Shown: positions 50,334 to 58,877 of the stretch, piece by piece
Position numbering within the stretch: position 1 is the stretch's first letter
Layout of the letters: the number at the start of each line of letters is the position of its first letter
NCBI RefSeq assembly: GCF_014337155.1
Contig: NZ_CP060632.1
Location: 1,557,001-1,621,000, forward strand
Reading direction: 5' to 3'
Source: Wujia chipingensis
GTDB taxonomy: Bacteria > Bacillota > Clostridia > Lachnospirales > Lachnospiraceae
Length of the DNA: 64,000 bases
Program-made: the position numbers and the translations under genes
The notes under the pieces: generated by a model
The model's database searches: none
The model's input: only the letters and a program-made list of their open reading frames with translations
What the model was told of the DNA's origin: nothing

Positions 50334-51867
50334 ACAGAACCCCCTTTGCAAATACATCCTGATTGCGGTAAAATGCCGCTTCCTGCAGATGCGCATGTTC
50401 AATTTCTTCACTGCCAGCCAGATCCGCGATTGTGCGGGCAAGCTTCAAGACGCGGTGCACACCTCGCACAGATAATTCCTGTTCTTCAAAAAGCTGAAGC
50501 ACCAGCCTTTTTCCTTCCTCCGATAACGTGATATATTCCTCCAGATTCTTTCCATCGAGCTGTGAATTAAACAACAGTCCGGTTCCGGCAAACCGTTCCT
50601 TCTGCATCTGTCTTGCCTGTTCCACCCGTGCCCGGATTGTCTTTGAAGATTCCGTTTTCTGTTTGGAGAAAAGCACCTCCTGCTTTACGCCTTTAACCTC
50701 CATCCGGATATCGATCCGGTCAAGCAACGGTCCGCTTACCTTGCTTTGATAACGGCGGATCTGCTGTTCCGTGCAGCTGCATCTACGATAATCCGGGTAG
50801 TTTCCACACGGACAAGGATTCATCGCCGCCACAAACATAAAATCCGCTGGGAATTCATACGACGCCTGCACTCTCGATATCCGGATTCTACGGTCTTCCA
50901 AAGGCTGGCGCAGCACTTCCAACACGGGTTTGGAAAATTCCGGAAGTTCGTCCAGAAACAGCACCCCATAATGTGCAAAGCTCACCTCCCCTGGTGTCGG
51001 AACCCTGCCGCCACCGATCAGTGCATATTCCGAGATTGTGTGATGTGGTGCCCGGAACGGACGTCTGTGTATCAATCCCCCTTCCGGTGGTAACATCCCT
51101 CCGACACTGTATATCTTTGTCACTTCCAGACTTTCTTCGAAGCTCATCTGTGGCAGGATCGTCGGCAGACGCTTCGCGAGCATGGATTTCCCTGCGCCGG
51201 CAGCACCGGTCAACAACACATTGTGAAATCCTGCCGCAGCAATCTCCATCCCCCGCTTGATGCTTTCCTGTCCTACTACATCAGAAAAATCAATATCATA
51301 CAGATATTCCGATGTATCCACAGCCGGTTGCTCGACATTCGTATTCTCATATTCTTTTATTCCCTGAATATATTCCATGGTCTCCTTCAGGCTTGAAACA
51401 CCTATAACCGATATTCCCTGCACCAAAGCAGCTTCCTGCACATTTTCTTTTGGAACAATGCAGCTTGTCATACCTTCTTCTCTGGCACAGATGACCATCG
51501 GAAGAACGCCCGGAATCGCTTTTATCGATCCGTCCAGGCTCAGTTCTCCGAGCACCAACGTCTGTTCCATCGGTAATTCCGCTGTTACGCCAAGTGACAG
51601 AAGCACGGCTGTTGCAATCGCAAGGTCATATCCGGAACCATCTTTTCTCATATCTGCCGGGGATAAATTGATTGTGATGCGCTTCGGTGGCAAATGAAAG
51701 CCTGAATTCTTAAGCGCAGTCCGCACGCGTTCCGATGACTCCCTGACAGACGATGACAGATATCCAACCATGGTAAATACAGGCAGACCATCATTCACAT
51801 CTGCCTCCACATCGATCATCCGTCCGTCCACACCGTGAACCGCACAGCTTTTTACTTTACTAAACAT
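50323..51867 (-). CDS. comM: YifB/ComM-family Mg-chelatase-like AAA+ ATPase
   Basis: Branch-migration helicase that helps integrate transforming DNA. About 514 residues: N-terminal Lon-like domain (FSKVKSCAVHGVDG to GYDLAIATAVL), AAA+ core with Walker A TGAAGAGKSMLAK (about 218) and Walker B VLFLDELPEF, a zinc-like Cys cluster (NPCPCGNYPDYRRCSC) and a C-terminal helical lid. ATG at 51867 is supported by GGGAG. comM-dprA is a common pair. Confidence 0.96.
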   Translation of the reverse strand: MFSKVKSCAVHGVDGRMIDVEADVNDGLPVFTMVGYLSSSVRESSERVRTALKNSGFHLPPKRITINLSPADMRKDGSGYDLAIATAVLLSLGVTAELPMEQTLVLGELSLDGSIKAIPGVLPMVICAREEGMTSCIVPKENVQEAALVQGISVIGVSSLKETMEYIQGIKEYENTNVEQPAVDTSEYLYDIDFSDVVGQESIKRGMEIAAAGFHNVLLTGAAGAGKSMLAKRLPTILPQMSFEESLEVTKIYSVGGMLPPEGGLIHRRPFRAPHHTISEYALIGGGRVPTPGEVSFAHYGVLFLDELPEFSKPVLEVLRQPLEDRRIRISRVQASYEFPADFMFVAAMNPCPCGNYPDYRRCSCTEQQIRRYQSKVSGPLLDRIDIRMEVKGVKQEVLFSKQKTESSKTIRARVEQARQMQKERFAGTGLLFNSQLDGKNLEEYITLSEEGKRLVLQLFEEQELSVRGVHRVLKLARTIADLAGSEEIEHAHLQEAAFYRNQDVFAKGVLYGN

Positions 51868-51918
51868 ATTCGCTCCCTTCTTCTCCAAGGGCGCTGACCA
51901 AGTTTATAGTATAAAAGA

Positions 51919-51978
51919 AAAGAACATCTGTCAACGAACAAAGTCTGAAACTTTTGTGAACGTTGCAAATGTTCTTTT
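51919..51978 (-). terminator. Terminator after the flavin reductase gene
   Basis: AAAAGAACAT (51919-51928) and ATGTTCTTTT (51969-51978) enclose a second arm CAACG/CGTTG and a long loop. On the minus strand it is followed by CTTTTAT. Confidence 0.7.
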
Positions 51979-52007
51979 CTATGATAGGTACCACTATTTA
52001 TCAATAC

Positions 52008-52574
52008 TTATTTCTTTTTCTGTACACTGTATCCGAATTTGCCAACATAATCACCAAGCGTAAAATACTGTCCGTGGGAATATGCAATCAAATCTGTCTT
52101 ATTCAGGTCAAACTTTCCTGTCTCATCCATATATTTCTCATCCGCAAGTACGGCTGTTACCTCAGCTAAGAACATATCATGGGAGCCAAGCTCAATTACC
52201 TGTGTGACCTTACACTCAATATTGACCGGGCTTTCTTCAATGACAGGTACCGACACTGTCTGTGCCTTGCCCTTCGTCATCTTCATCTCCGCGAATTTAT
52301 CTACATCTCTGCCTGATTTCACACCACAATAATCCATCGCATAGCACAGATCCTTCGTCACTAAGTTGATGACGAACTCTCCGTTTTTCGTAAGTAATTC
52401 ATGTGAATATCTTGACTTTCGTACAGAGATCGATACCATCGGTGGATCGGAATTGATGGTTCCCGTCCATGCGATCGTGATAATGTCATCGATTCCATTT
52501 CCATCACCGGTTGTCACCATAACCGCCGGTACCGGATACAACATATTTCCCGGTTTCCAAACCTGTTTTGCCAT
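52008..52574 (-). CDS. Flavin reductase-like FMN-binding protein
   Basis: 188 residues of the flavin-reductase/split-barrel FMN-binding fold (DIM6/NTAB type). Recognisable elements: N-terminal VWKPGNMLYPVPAVMVTTGDG, the substrate loop DDIITIAWTGTINSDPPMVSISVRKSRYSHELL (seen over about 28-60), and EFVINLVT. Probably an FMN-dependent oxidoreductase; substrate unknown. It has an AGGAGG site and follows the ppGpp synthetase by 54 bases without a terminator. Confidence 0.9.
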   Translation of the reverse strand: MAKQVWKPGNMLYPVPAVMVTTGDGNGIDDIITIAWTGTINSDPPMVSISVRKSRYSHELLTKNGEFVINLVTKDLCYAMDYCGVKSGRDVDKFAEMKMTKGKAQTVSVPVIEESPVNIECKVTQVIELGSHDMFLAEVTAVLADEKYMDETGKFDLNKTDLIAYSHGQYFTLGDYVGKFGYSVQKKK

Positions 52575-52628
52575 TTTCTGCCTCCTGTTTTTTTATCTAT
52601 TCAGGTAAATCAAAATACAATCATTCCG

Positions 52629-53294
52629 TTATTCCAGCAGACTCCGGATCTCCTGCATCTTGTAGTCCATCGCCGTAATCGTATCCGCGCACTTTTTTAA
52701 CTCCTTCGCAATAATCTCCGGATGCTTCAGATTGTCCTTCTTATACTTGAGCTTATGATCAAGACTCGCCCAGAAATCCATCGCGATTGTCCGAAACTGC
52801 ACTTCGACTTTCATATATTTTTTCTCATTTGACAAGAAAATCGGAATCTCCACAATCAGATGCAGACTTCGGTATCCGTTTGGCTTTGGATTCCGTATGT
52901 AATCCTTCACACATACAACCCGGATATCGTCCTGTTTTGTCAAAAGCTCTGATACCGTATAGATATCCTCCGGGAACGAACAGATCACACGTACACCTGC
53001 GATATCCGTCAGGTTCTCCTCGATATTTTCTATCGAGATTTCCAGACCTTTTCGTTTCATCTTCTCCACGATGCTGAGTGGTTTTTTCAATCTGCACCGG
53101 ATTGACTCAAACGGATTTCGATTATACTGTGATGCAAACTCAGTATTCAACACCTTCAGCTTTGTCTCAATCTCCATCAACGCACACTCATAGTGCATCA
53201 TAGATTCTATAAATGGCTGCATCGTCTGCAGCACCTTTTCCGGGTTGTCGGAGTTCATCAGAAGCTCCATACTCATATCTGTACTCCCGTTCAT
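52629..53294 (-). CDS. relQ: Small alarmone (ppGpp) synthetase, RelQ/YjbM type
   Basis: Makes (p)ppGpp from ATP and GTP/GDP under stress. About 221 residues, single synthetase domain without hydrolase, ACT or TGS domains. Motifs: SIRCRLKKPLSIVEKMKRKG, DIAGVRVICSFPEDIYTV, RNPKPNGYRSLHLIV, and EVQFRTIAMDFWASLDHKLKYK (over about 165-187). The ATG at 53294 lies 1 base after the DHH stop with AGAGGTG upstream. RelQ versus RelP is not resolved by eye. Confidence 0.9.
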   Translation of the reverse strand: MNGSTDMSMELLMNSDNPEKVLQTMQPFIESMMHYECALMEIETKLKVLNTEFASQYNRNPFESIRCRLKKPLSIVEKMKRKGLEISIENIEENLTDIAGVRVICSFPEDIYTVSELLTKQDDIRVVCVKDYIRNPKPNGYRSLHLIVEIPIFLSNEKKYMKVEVQFRTIAMDFWASLDHKLKYKKDNLKHPEIIAKELKKCADTITAMDYKMQEIRSLLE

Positions 53295-53295
53295 G

Positions 53296-54282
53296 TTACA
53301 CACCTCTATTCTTACGAATCGTTTTCATAAATAATTCCTTTAATTTCCGGTCATAATCTCTGCCGATCTTATTCAGTGCTTCATGGCTGACAAATCCACC
53401 TGCCATCGCAGCATGTCCACCACCGGAACCAATTCCATCCAACGCCTGATAGATTAGTTTTCCTGCATCCACATCTGCCCGCTCACTGCGCACAGAGAAT
53501 TTAATGCCATCCGAATTGATAGAGTAGACAACGGCCACATCGACCACATCCAAGGACAAAATAAAATCCGATATGATCGCAACAAGGGAATTCGGGCACT
53601 CAAATGGAATGTAGGTGAATCCAACATAATCAAACACTTCGATATGCTCGATTGCCGCACCATACGCCTTCAGATCCTGAAATTCTATCGTGGAATTATA
53701 CATACTGTTCAGTTTTTCCGTACTGATATAATCGAACAGATATGCCATCATATCCATATCAAACGCGGTTGTTCCACGCACAAAATCTGCCGTATCCATC
53801 TTGATTCCATAAGCAAGTGCGGTCGCAACATCCTCATCCATCGGCACACCGCTTGTCTGAAAATACGACGCAACAATGCTGGCACAGGCACCAACAATAC
53901 GGATATCCTCGAACTTGTAATCCTCTGTCTTCACAAACACCGGATGATGATCGACACATGCCACCTCATTGCCCAGAAGATCTGTCGTATTTGCATTCGG
54001 TTTCTGACAATCGACATGCACGATATAGTCCTCCGCCTGCATGTCCGGGATGTCATCATACGAATAAATCTCGATGCCAAACGTATCCATCATCTTTCTT
54101 GTATTAAACCGGTCAATACTGCCGACATAACAGATGGTCGATGTAATTCCATAATATTCCAGATATCGCTTCAAGCCAAATGCACTCGATATCGCATCCG
54201 GGTCCGGGAAATTATGTGTCTGTAAATATACCTTATGTCCTCTCAGAAGTTCAATCAACGCCTTCTGTTTTTCTTCTGCCAC
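53296..54282 (-). CDS. DHH-family phosphoesterase, NrnA-like
   Basis: Likely Mn-dependent oligoribonuclease/3'-phosphoadenosine-phosphate phosphatase. 328 residues: DHH domain with motif I variant HNFPDPDAISSA, VHVDCQKPN, the family triad in CVDHHPV, and C-terminal DHHA1 with GSGGGHAAMAGG. GTG start, five bases after GGAGG, whose stretch overlaps the end of the small membrane gene. It is immediately upstream of the ppGpp synthetase. Confidence 0.9.
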   Translation of the reverse strand: MAEEKQKALIELLRGHKVYLQTHNFPDPDAISSAFGLKRYLEYYGITSTICYVGSIDRFNTRKMMDTFGIEIYSYDDIPDMQAEDYIVHVDCQKPNANTTDLLGNEVACVDHHPVFVKTEDYKFEDIRIVGACASIVASYFQTSGVPMDEDVATALAYGIKMDTADFVRGTTAFDMDMMAYLFDYISTEKLNSMYNSTIEFQDLKAYGAAIEHIEVFDYVGFTYIPFECPNSLVAIISDFILSLDVVDVAVVYSINSDGIKFSVRSERADVDAGKLIYQALDGIGSGGGHAAMAGGFVSHEALNKIGRDYDRKLKELFMKTIRKNRGV

Positions 54283-54294
54283 TTGCGCCTCCTG

Positions 54295-54435
54295 TTAACA
54301 ATCAAAGCACAGCAATACATACGCTAAGATAAGCATTGCCGTCACTAAAACAAACTCGCAAAACCCACTGACAAAATACGAAAGTATCATGCCAATCGCC
54401 ATAAATAAAATCGAATATCCAAATAATGCCTTCAA
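54295..54435 (-). CDS. 46-residue membrane microprotein (TTG start)
   Basis: An open frame from TTG at 54435 to TAA at 54295, with GAGG five bases upstream. Translation gives two hydrophobic segments (about 5-22 and 27-43) and a Cys-x-x-x-Cys end (LLCFDC). Its stop adjoins the ribosome site of the DHH gene. Hydrophobicity, ribosome site and tight placement support it as a real gene; no family recognised. Confidence 0.55.
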   Translation of the reverse strand: MKALFGYSILFMAIGMILSYFVSGFCEFVLVTAMLILAYVLLCFDC

Positions 54436-54512
54436 TGCCGCCTCTTCATCATATTTGTTCTACTACATACTATGAGACAAACGGAGTGAAAAGACGTAAT
54501 TTCGTTCAAATC

Positions 54513-54920
54513 CTAGTTATTCTCACTTGCCTGATCAATCGCTTCTTTGATTTCTGGGCTGTCAATATCCACATCTGCTTTCTTACCCATGGCTGTTGCA
54601 ATCTTATCGACAACCTCTGGAATCATGTCGATCACCTTGCTTACCGTGTCACCCTGCTTGACTGGAATCATCTTCGCATGTCCGTTCTGGATCACAAGTA
54701 CCGCAGTTGGAGACATCTTACCGCCCATTCCGCCTCCAGCAGAGTTGGAACCGCCGTTTTTGCCAAATGCACCGGCAGCTACACCAAAATTCACATCCAC
54801 CAATGGTAAAATAATTGTATCGCCTACCTTCGTTGGCTCGCCAACAACTGTCTTCGTTGTAAGCAGGGAATCCATCCCCTGAAATAAAGAACCAACTGTC
54901 TGATTAAAATCATTTGCCAT
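54513..54920 (-). CDS. gerW: GerW-family sporulation protein (YtfJ)
   Basis: GerW/YtfJ is needed for normal L-alanine germination in Bacillus; family members are conserved in spore-formers. About 135 residues: FNQTVGSLFQGMDSLLTTKTVVGEPTKVGDTIILPLVDVNFG, a Gly/Ser-rich loop (AGAFGKNGGSNSAGGGMGGKM) and a Lys/Asp helix end. The ATG at 54920 is taken; a GTG at 54923 is also possible. It follows the DUF2953 gene by 29 bases, the ytfI-ytfJ pair of Bacillus. Confidence 0.9.
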   Translation of the reverse strand: MANDFNQTVGSLFQGMDSLLTTKTVVGEPTKVGDTIILPLVDVNFGVAAGAFGKNGGSNSAGGGMGGKMSPTAVLVIQNGHAKMIPVKQGDTVSKVIDMIPEVVDKIATAMGKKADVDIDSPEIKEAIDQASENN

Positions 54921-54949
54921 CACTCATTACCTCCAATTTCTATATTATC

Positions 54950-56044
54950 TTACTGATTCATTACTTTCTTTGCAACTTTTAGTGTCCTCCAGATATTGAT
55001 ATTCAAGACAATCCGGAGCAGATATCCAAGCCGGATTCGGCCTTTCAGCTTCACATCCAGTTCCAACACCTTCTGTTCAAAATCCGGCTGCATTGACAGC
55101 CCTTTTTGATATACAAACGGCAGTAAGCTCAAATATCCGGTCACCTGCCCGGTCTTGTATGGCTCATCCATGCCGTAATGCACATAGCCCTTTACCTTGC
55201 GTGGCAAAATATGTTTCAATGTCCGCGGAATATATTTTTTCAGATATTCACGTGTCTTTACCGTACACGACAGATTCCAGAACTTCTGCAATCGCCGGAG
55301 CTTTTTCTTCGCAGTCGCTGTCTTTTTCTCGATCTTGTCAGTCACACGCTCTGCGACCTTTCCTGGTGTGTGATTTATCACAAATGTCCAGACTTTCTTA
55401 ATCTTCTCCCACACCTTCCGGCACAATATCTTCAATCTGCCCGATTGCTTCTTTTCTTCTTCCGACAGATTGTCCGGTTCGTCCAGATCAAAGATTTCAT
55501 GCTCTGGTGCTTCCTCTGTCTTTGTTTCTATATCATCCTCATTTATGTCTGTCTCTGGAAGTGGTATCGTCGGAATCTCTGTAATAGTCCCATCTGACTC
55601 ATCCGTTTTCTCCGATTCACTTATTATCTTCTGTGAACTATTTTCTATACTATCCTTTCGCTTTACCGGCTTCTCACAGATTGCATCATCGTCCTCATCC
55701 ACGTCGATATCATCCCACGCGTCGTCGAATCCCTCATCAGCGAGATGTTCCACCTCACGCTCTGCTTCTTCTGCCTTCTTCTTTCCAAGCCTAAACCATA
55801 ACAGCCGTATCTCCTGTTTCAGTTTATCCTTCTCCCGGCTCTGGTCATACAACACCCGGACACTTAAGATCAGATACCGTACCTTTGCTTTTGCCTGTAA
55901 TGTCTTCCCACCCTGATACGAGATATCTGCCTGATACCGGATCGGGCAAAATAAAATCAGCATCACAAGCAAGAGAAGCAATCCTATGATACCAAGGAGG
56001 ATCCATCCGATTATTTTTAAAATAAGTAACAATACATGCAGCAT
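54950..56044 (-). CDS. DUF2953-domain protein (YtfI-like)
   Basis: 364 residues. A strong N-terminal membrane helix (about 4-30) leads to the conserved LFCPIRYQADISYQGGKTLQAKAKVRYLILSVRVLY region, then a long acidic disordered region (about 105-215), basic coiled parts and the DUF2953 C-terminal part (HYGMDEPYKTGQVTGYLSLLPF, about 300-320). Pairs with gerW as ytfI does in Bacillus; role in sporulation is inferred. The acidic insert is longer than in Bacillus. Confidence 0.85.
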   Translation of the reverse strand: MLHVLLLILKIIGWILLGIIGLLLLLVMLILFCPIRYQADISYQGGKTLQAKAKVRYLILSVRVLYDQSREKDKLKQEIRLLWFRLGKKKAEEAEREVEHLADEGFDDAWDDIDVDEDDDAICEKPVKRKDSIENSSQKIISESEKTDESDGTITEIPTIPLPETDINEDDIETKTEEAPEHEIFDLDEPDNLSEEEKKQSGRLKILCRKVWEKIKKVWTFVINHTPGKVAERVTDKIEKKTATAKKKLRRLQKFWNLSCTVKTREYLKKYIPRTLKHILPRKVKGYVHYGMDEPYKTGQVTGYLSLLPFVYQKGLSMQPDFEQKVLELDVKLKGRIRLGYLLRIVLNINIWRTLKVAKKVMNQ

Positions 56045-56082
56045 TCCTTACCTTACTCCTACCTGTGGTTCTTTCACTTCAA

Positions 56083-56397
56083 TCAAAAGAAAAAATCCTC
56101 TACCTTCCATTCTTCCCCGGTTTCATCATACATATCCTGTATGATCTGCAATACGAGCTGTTCTGCCACTTCTTTGCCTCTTGCAAAGCCGACAACCCGT
56201 ATCCGGGAATCCAGCTTCCTATATGGTTTTTGTAACAACTGATTATATGGATAAATCTCCAGCAATCCATCCTGCAATAACGGCAACACGATCACATACA
56301 GATTCCGGACAGGCTTATGCCGCCTGATCCTTTTCCTGATCCGTGCCAGTTTTCGCTCTGTAAGATTGTATGTATAACATTTATCAGCAAAAATCAC
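56083..56397 (-). CDS. Hypothetical protein, 104 residues
   Basis: GTG start with GAGGAG five bases upstream, two bases after the stop of the 467-residue gene. Mostly soluble, Arg/Lys-rich N-terminal part (LARIRKRIRRHKPVRNLYVIVLP), a middle LLEIYPYNQLLQKPYRK, and a C-terminal helix rich in acidic and aromatic residues (EEWKVEDFFF). No domain recognised. Its tight coupling to neighbours suggests a shared function. Confidence 0.75.
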   Translation of the reverse strand: MIFADKCYTYNLTERKLARIRKRIRRHKPVRNLYVIVLPLLQDGLLEIYPYNQLLQKPYRKLDSRIRVVGFARGKEVAEQLVLQIIQDMYDETGEEWKVEDFFF

Positions 56398-56399
56398 GA

Positions 56400-57803
56400 T
56401 TACTCCTCTATCATCTCTGAAATCAGCTTATTACATGCCATAAGTTCGCTGTCATCCTTACAATTCTCAATTACATAATCAAAATAATCCCGGATCTCCT
56501 GCTGTGTATTCATGAAGATCGGCATTGCAGCAAGAAGCTTACACATCATACTACGGTAAACCGGTCTCTTCACACTCGAAAACAAATCGCCAAGTTCCTT
56601 TACAAGTGCTTCCTTCTTTGCTGTGATATACGCATGATCTGCGTTTTCTGTCTTTCCAGAAACCTTGTCAAGATCAATAAACAAACTTGTAGAAAGCAGC
56701 TTGCTTACCTTATCCAGACGGTCAAATGTCTCTGTTAGTGCAAGGCTTTCAATCTGCTCGGCTTTTCCAACCCGGACCTCATCTAAAACAGCTTCTAATA
56801 TCACGATTGATTCATATACACGCTCCTGCACACCCTCAATCGTGAAGAACTCATCCATCACCTCATCCGGTAACTGATCGATCGTCTCTGCCTTTACACA
56901 CGCCTTTATAATGCGAAGTGCTGCTGCATACCCCGGTACATCTTCTTCGTTCTTCTCATATGCTGCATCAATCGTAAGTAGGATCGTATACACATCATTT
57001 ATGACTTCCTGTAACAGCATAAACGCTGACACTTCGTTGTTGATGATCGTCGCAGCCTGATTCAGACGCTTCGTCAGATCCTCAAACTCCGGCAATGTAA
57101 GTGCTGCATAATCAGCCTCAGCCAGATCCGTATATACATGATATAAAAATGGATATTCCGTCTCAAAGCCCTTTGGTTTCTTCAAAAGCACGGCACTGCG
57201 CAGCATATCGACAAACTCATCCACAGAGGTTGTCTCACCCTCCTCGTAGATATTCAGTGTTGAGTTGATGATATCGTAAAACTTGTTCTTCGTCATGCGA
57301 ACCGGAAGCTGTGCCATCAGAAGCTGTAATTTGCTGTTTATCACAACGGTATCATTCTCTGCAAATACATAGTCAAACATCTTCTCAGAAAGCCCTTTTG
57401 CATCGACCGGTACCACCTCATCACGCACGGCTGCCTCCACACGGTTTAACACATACTCATAAATCTCATATGCATCCGTGTAAGCGGTCAGAATATGCAT
57501 CTTATATTCTACATTGCTACGAAGCTGTGCGATTGCTTCCATAGAATCTTCGTCCACTGCCTCGCGCTTAACCAGATGACGGTCTAACAAGCCTGTCAGA
57601 AGTGCAAAATATTTGCAGACATCCGTGTTCTTGTCATCCTGCTCATCGCATACTTCCTTCATCGTGTAATAATTCATGCTTCCCTTTACCGTTGCATAGC
57701 AGTTATACTGTCTGCCAAGCAGCTCTGCATATTCCGGAAGCTTCGTGTCTAAGTCTTTGTCTCTCTGTATATCTGTCACTAATTTCTTACATGTTGCTAT
57801 CAT
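56400..57803 (-). CDS. Hypothetical helical protein, 467 residues
   Basis: Soluble, very helical protein with no membrane segment, opening MIATCKKLVTDIQRDKDLD and rich in Asp/Glu/Leu. Repeated helical pairs run through the chain, resembling a solenoid. No known motif. Follows the zinc-ribbon rhomboid-like gene by 12 bases, with AGGAG before the ATG; the 104-residue gene follows at once. Similar proteins seem to occur at this place in Lachnospiraceae, but I cannot name the family or a function. Confidence 0.8.
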   Translation of the reverse strand: MIATCKKLVTDIQRDKDLDTKLPEYAELLGRQYNCYATVKGSMNYYTMKEVCDEQDDKNTDVCKYFALLTGLLDRHLVKREAVDEDSMEAIAQLRSNVEYKMHILTAYTDAYEIYEYVLNRVEAAVRDEVVPVDAKGLSEKMFDYVFAENDTVVINSKLQLLMAQLPVRMTKNKFYDIINSTLNIYEEGETTSVDEFVDMLRSAVLLKKPKGFETEYPFLYHVYTDLAEADYAALTLPEFEDLTKRLNQAATIINNEVSAFMLLQEVINDVYTILLTIDAAYEKNEEDVPGYAAALRIIKACVKAETIDQLPDEVMDEFFTIEGVQERVYESIVILEAVLDEVRVGKAEQIESLALTETFDRLDKVSKLLSTSLFIDLDKVSGKTENADHAYITAKKEALVKELGDLFSSVKRPVYRSMMCKLLAAMPIFMNTQQEIRDYFDYVIENCKDDSELMACNKLISEMIEE

Positions 57804-57815
57804 TATATCAGTCTC

Positions 57816-58733
57816 CTATTTCACATGCTCATGCGTAAATAAATGTTCGTTACAATACTCATAATTTCCGTTACATTTTGAGCAGAACCGAAACTCCAGA
57901 TCATCGCCATCCCGCTCCGTTCTTCCACAGATTGCACATTTGTGCTTCGTGATGTTCGATGGATATCCCATCTGCTGTGCCTTGTGACGCCGGTCTGCCT
58001 CTCCGTTTACCTGTCGAGAGAGATTCTCCACGCGACGATCATAATCCCGTTTTCTTCGTTTCGCTGCCGCCTTGCTGTTCGAGCTCCGCATACCGACACC
58101 CCGCCCCATAATCAGGTAGAATATAAAGAAATTCACCAGATACGCAATGATGGAACCACGGTTCAACGTACTTGTGGTTGGCCGCATAAATTCATATGCC
58201 ATCAATCCCATATCTATAACTGCGACCCAGAAAGCACGGATTGGAATGAAAAACATAAACAACACACGTGCATCCGAATACATCAGTGCAAACGCTAAGA
58301 ACAATCCATAATCAAAGTAATACATTGCCCATATTCCAACATCCATCATGCCAAGAATGGAACCATTTGCACAATAGTAAATACTGATGCCTAACATGAT
58401 GACCGTATTCCAGAACCATGCACCAAATATATAAAGGTTAAACATAAATGTTCCCATGGCCTGTTCGATCTGTTGTCCAAACAAAATCAATATAAATATC
58501 ATCAGTATTCCAACTAAATTCAAATCTCCCGGTGGTGAAAATACCCATGTAAACAATCTCCAGAACTCATGCTGTTCCAAAATCGCATATGGTGAAAAAA
58601 CAAGCTTGACAGCAAACGTCGGTACAAACGCCCATAATATATATGAGATTGCCATCACAACTGCGATCTTGATCGGGAGATTTCGAATTGCAAATTTACC
58701 AAATTTTTTCTCTAACTTCGCAAAAAAACTCAA
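57816..58733 (-). CDS. Rhomboid/derlin-like membrane protein with C-terminal zinc ribbon
   Basis: 305 residues. About six membrane helices (30-210) with the rhomboid-family WR motif (EFWRLFTWVFSP, about residues 56-67) and the helical pattern of the fold. I see no GxSG serine and no matching catalytic His, so it is probably a pseudo-protease of the derlin/iRhom kind. The cytoplasmic tail (about 218-305) is basic, then carries a treble-clef/zinc-ribbon like CAICG...FCSKCNGNYEYCNEHLFTHEH. Starts at TTG, GAGG ten bases upstream. Heads an operon of several unknowns plus gerW. Confidence 0.82.
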   Translation of the reverse strand: MSFFAKLEKKFGKFAIRNLPIKIAVVMAISYILWAFVPTFAVKLVFSPYAILEQHEFWRLFTWVFSPPGDLNLVGILMIFILILFGQQIEQAMGTFMFNLYIFGAWFWNTVIMLGISIYYCANGSILGMMDVGIWAMYYFDYGLFLAFALMYSDARVLFMFFIPIRAFWVAVIDMGLMAYEFMRPTTSTLNRGSIIAYLVNFFIFYLIMGRGVGMRSSNSKAAAKRRKRDYDRRVENLSRQVNGEADRRHKAQQMGYPSNITKHKCAICGRTERDGDDLEFRFCSKCNGNYEYCNEHLFTHEHVK

Positions 58734-58773
58734 ATTAAATTTTCCTCACTTTCACTTTGCATATCAATTCGAT

Positions 58774-58802
58774 ATTATACCCTATATACATAAAAAAAGC
58801 AA
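58774..58802 (-). promoter_or_regulatory. Sigma-A promoter of the rhomboid-like operon
   Basis: -35 TTGCTT (58797-58802), 17 bases, -10 TATAAT (58774-58779) on the minus strand. The -35 lies in the stem end and T-run of the LysM terminator. Confidence 0.6.
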
Positions 58803-58842
58803 TCGCCACGCGCGAATTCTCCGTCTGTGGCAATCACTTTTC
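58797..58842 (-). terminator. Terminator after the LysM gene
   Basis: On the minus strand AAGTGATTGCCAC (58830-58842) pairs with GTGGCGATTGCTT (about 58797-58812) as 13 pairs with a few G-U, followed by TTTTTATG. Confidence 0.75.
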
Positions 58843-58877
58843 TCATACACTTCTATCCCATTTTCACCAATCTGTTT

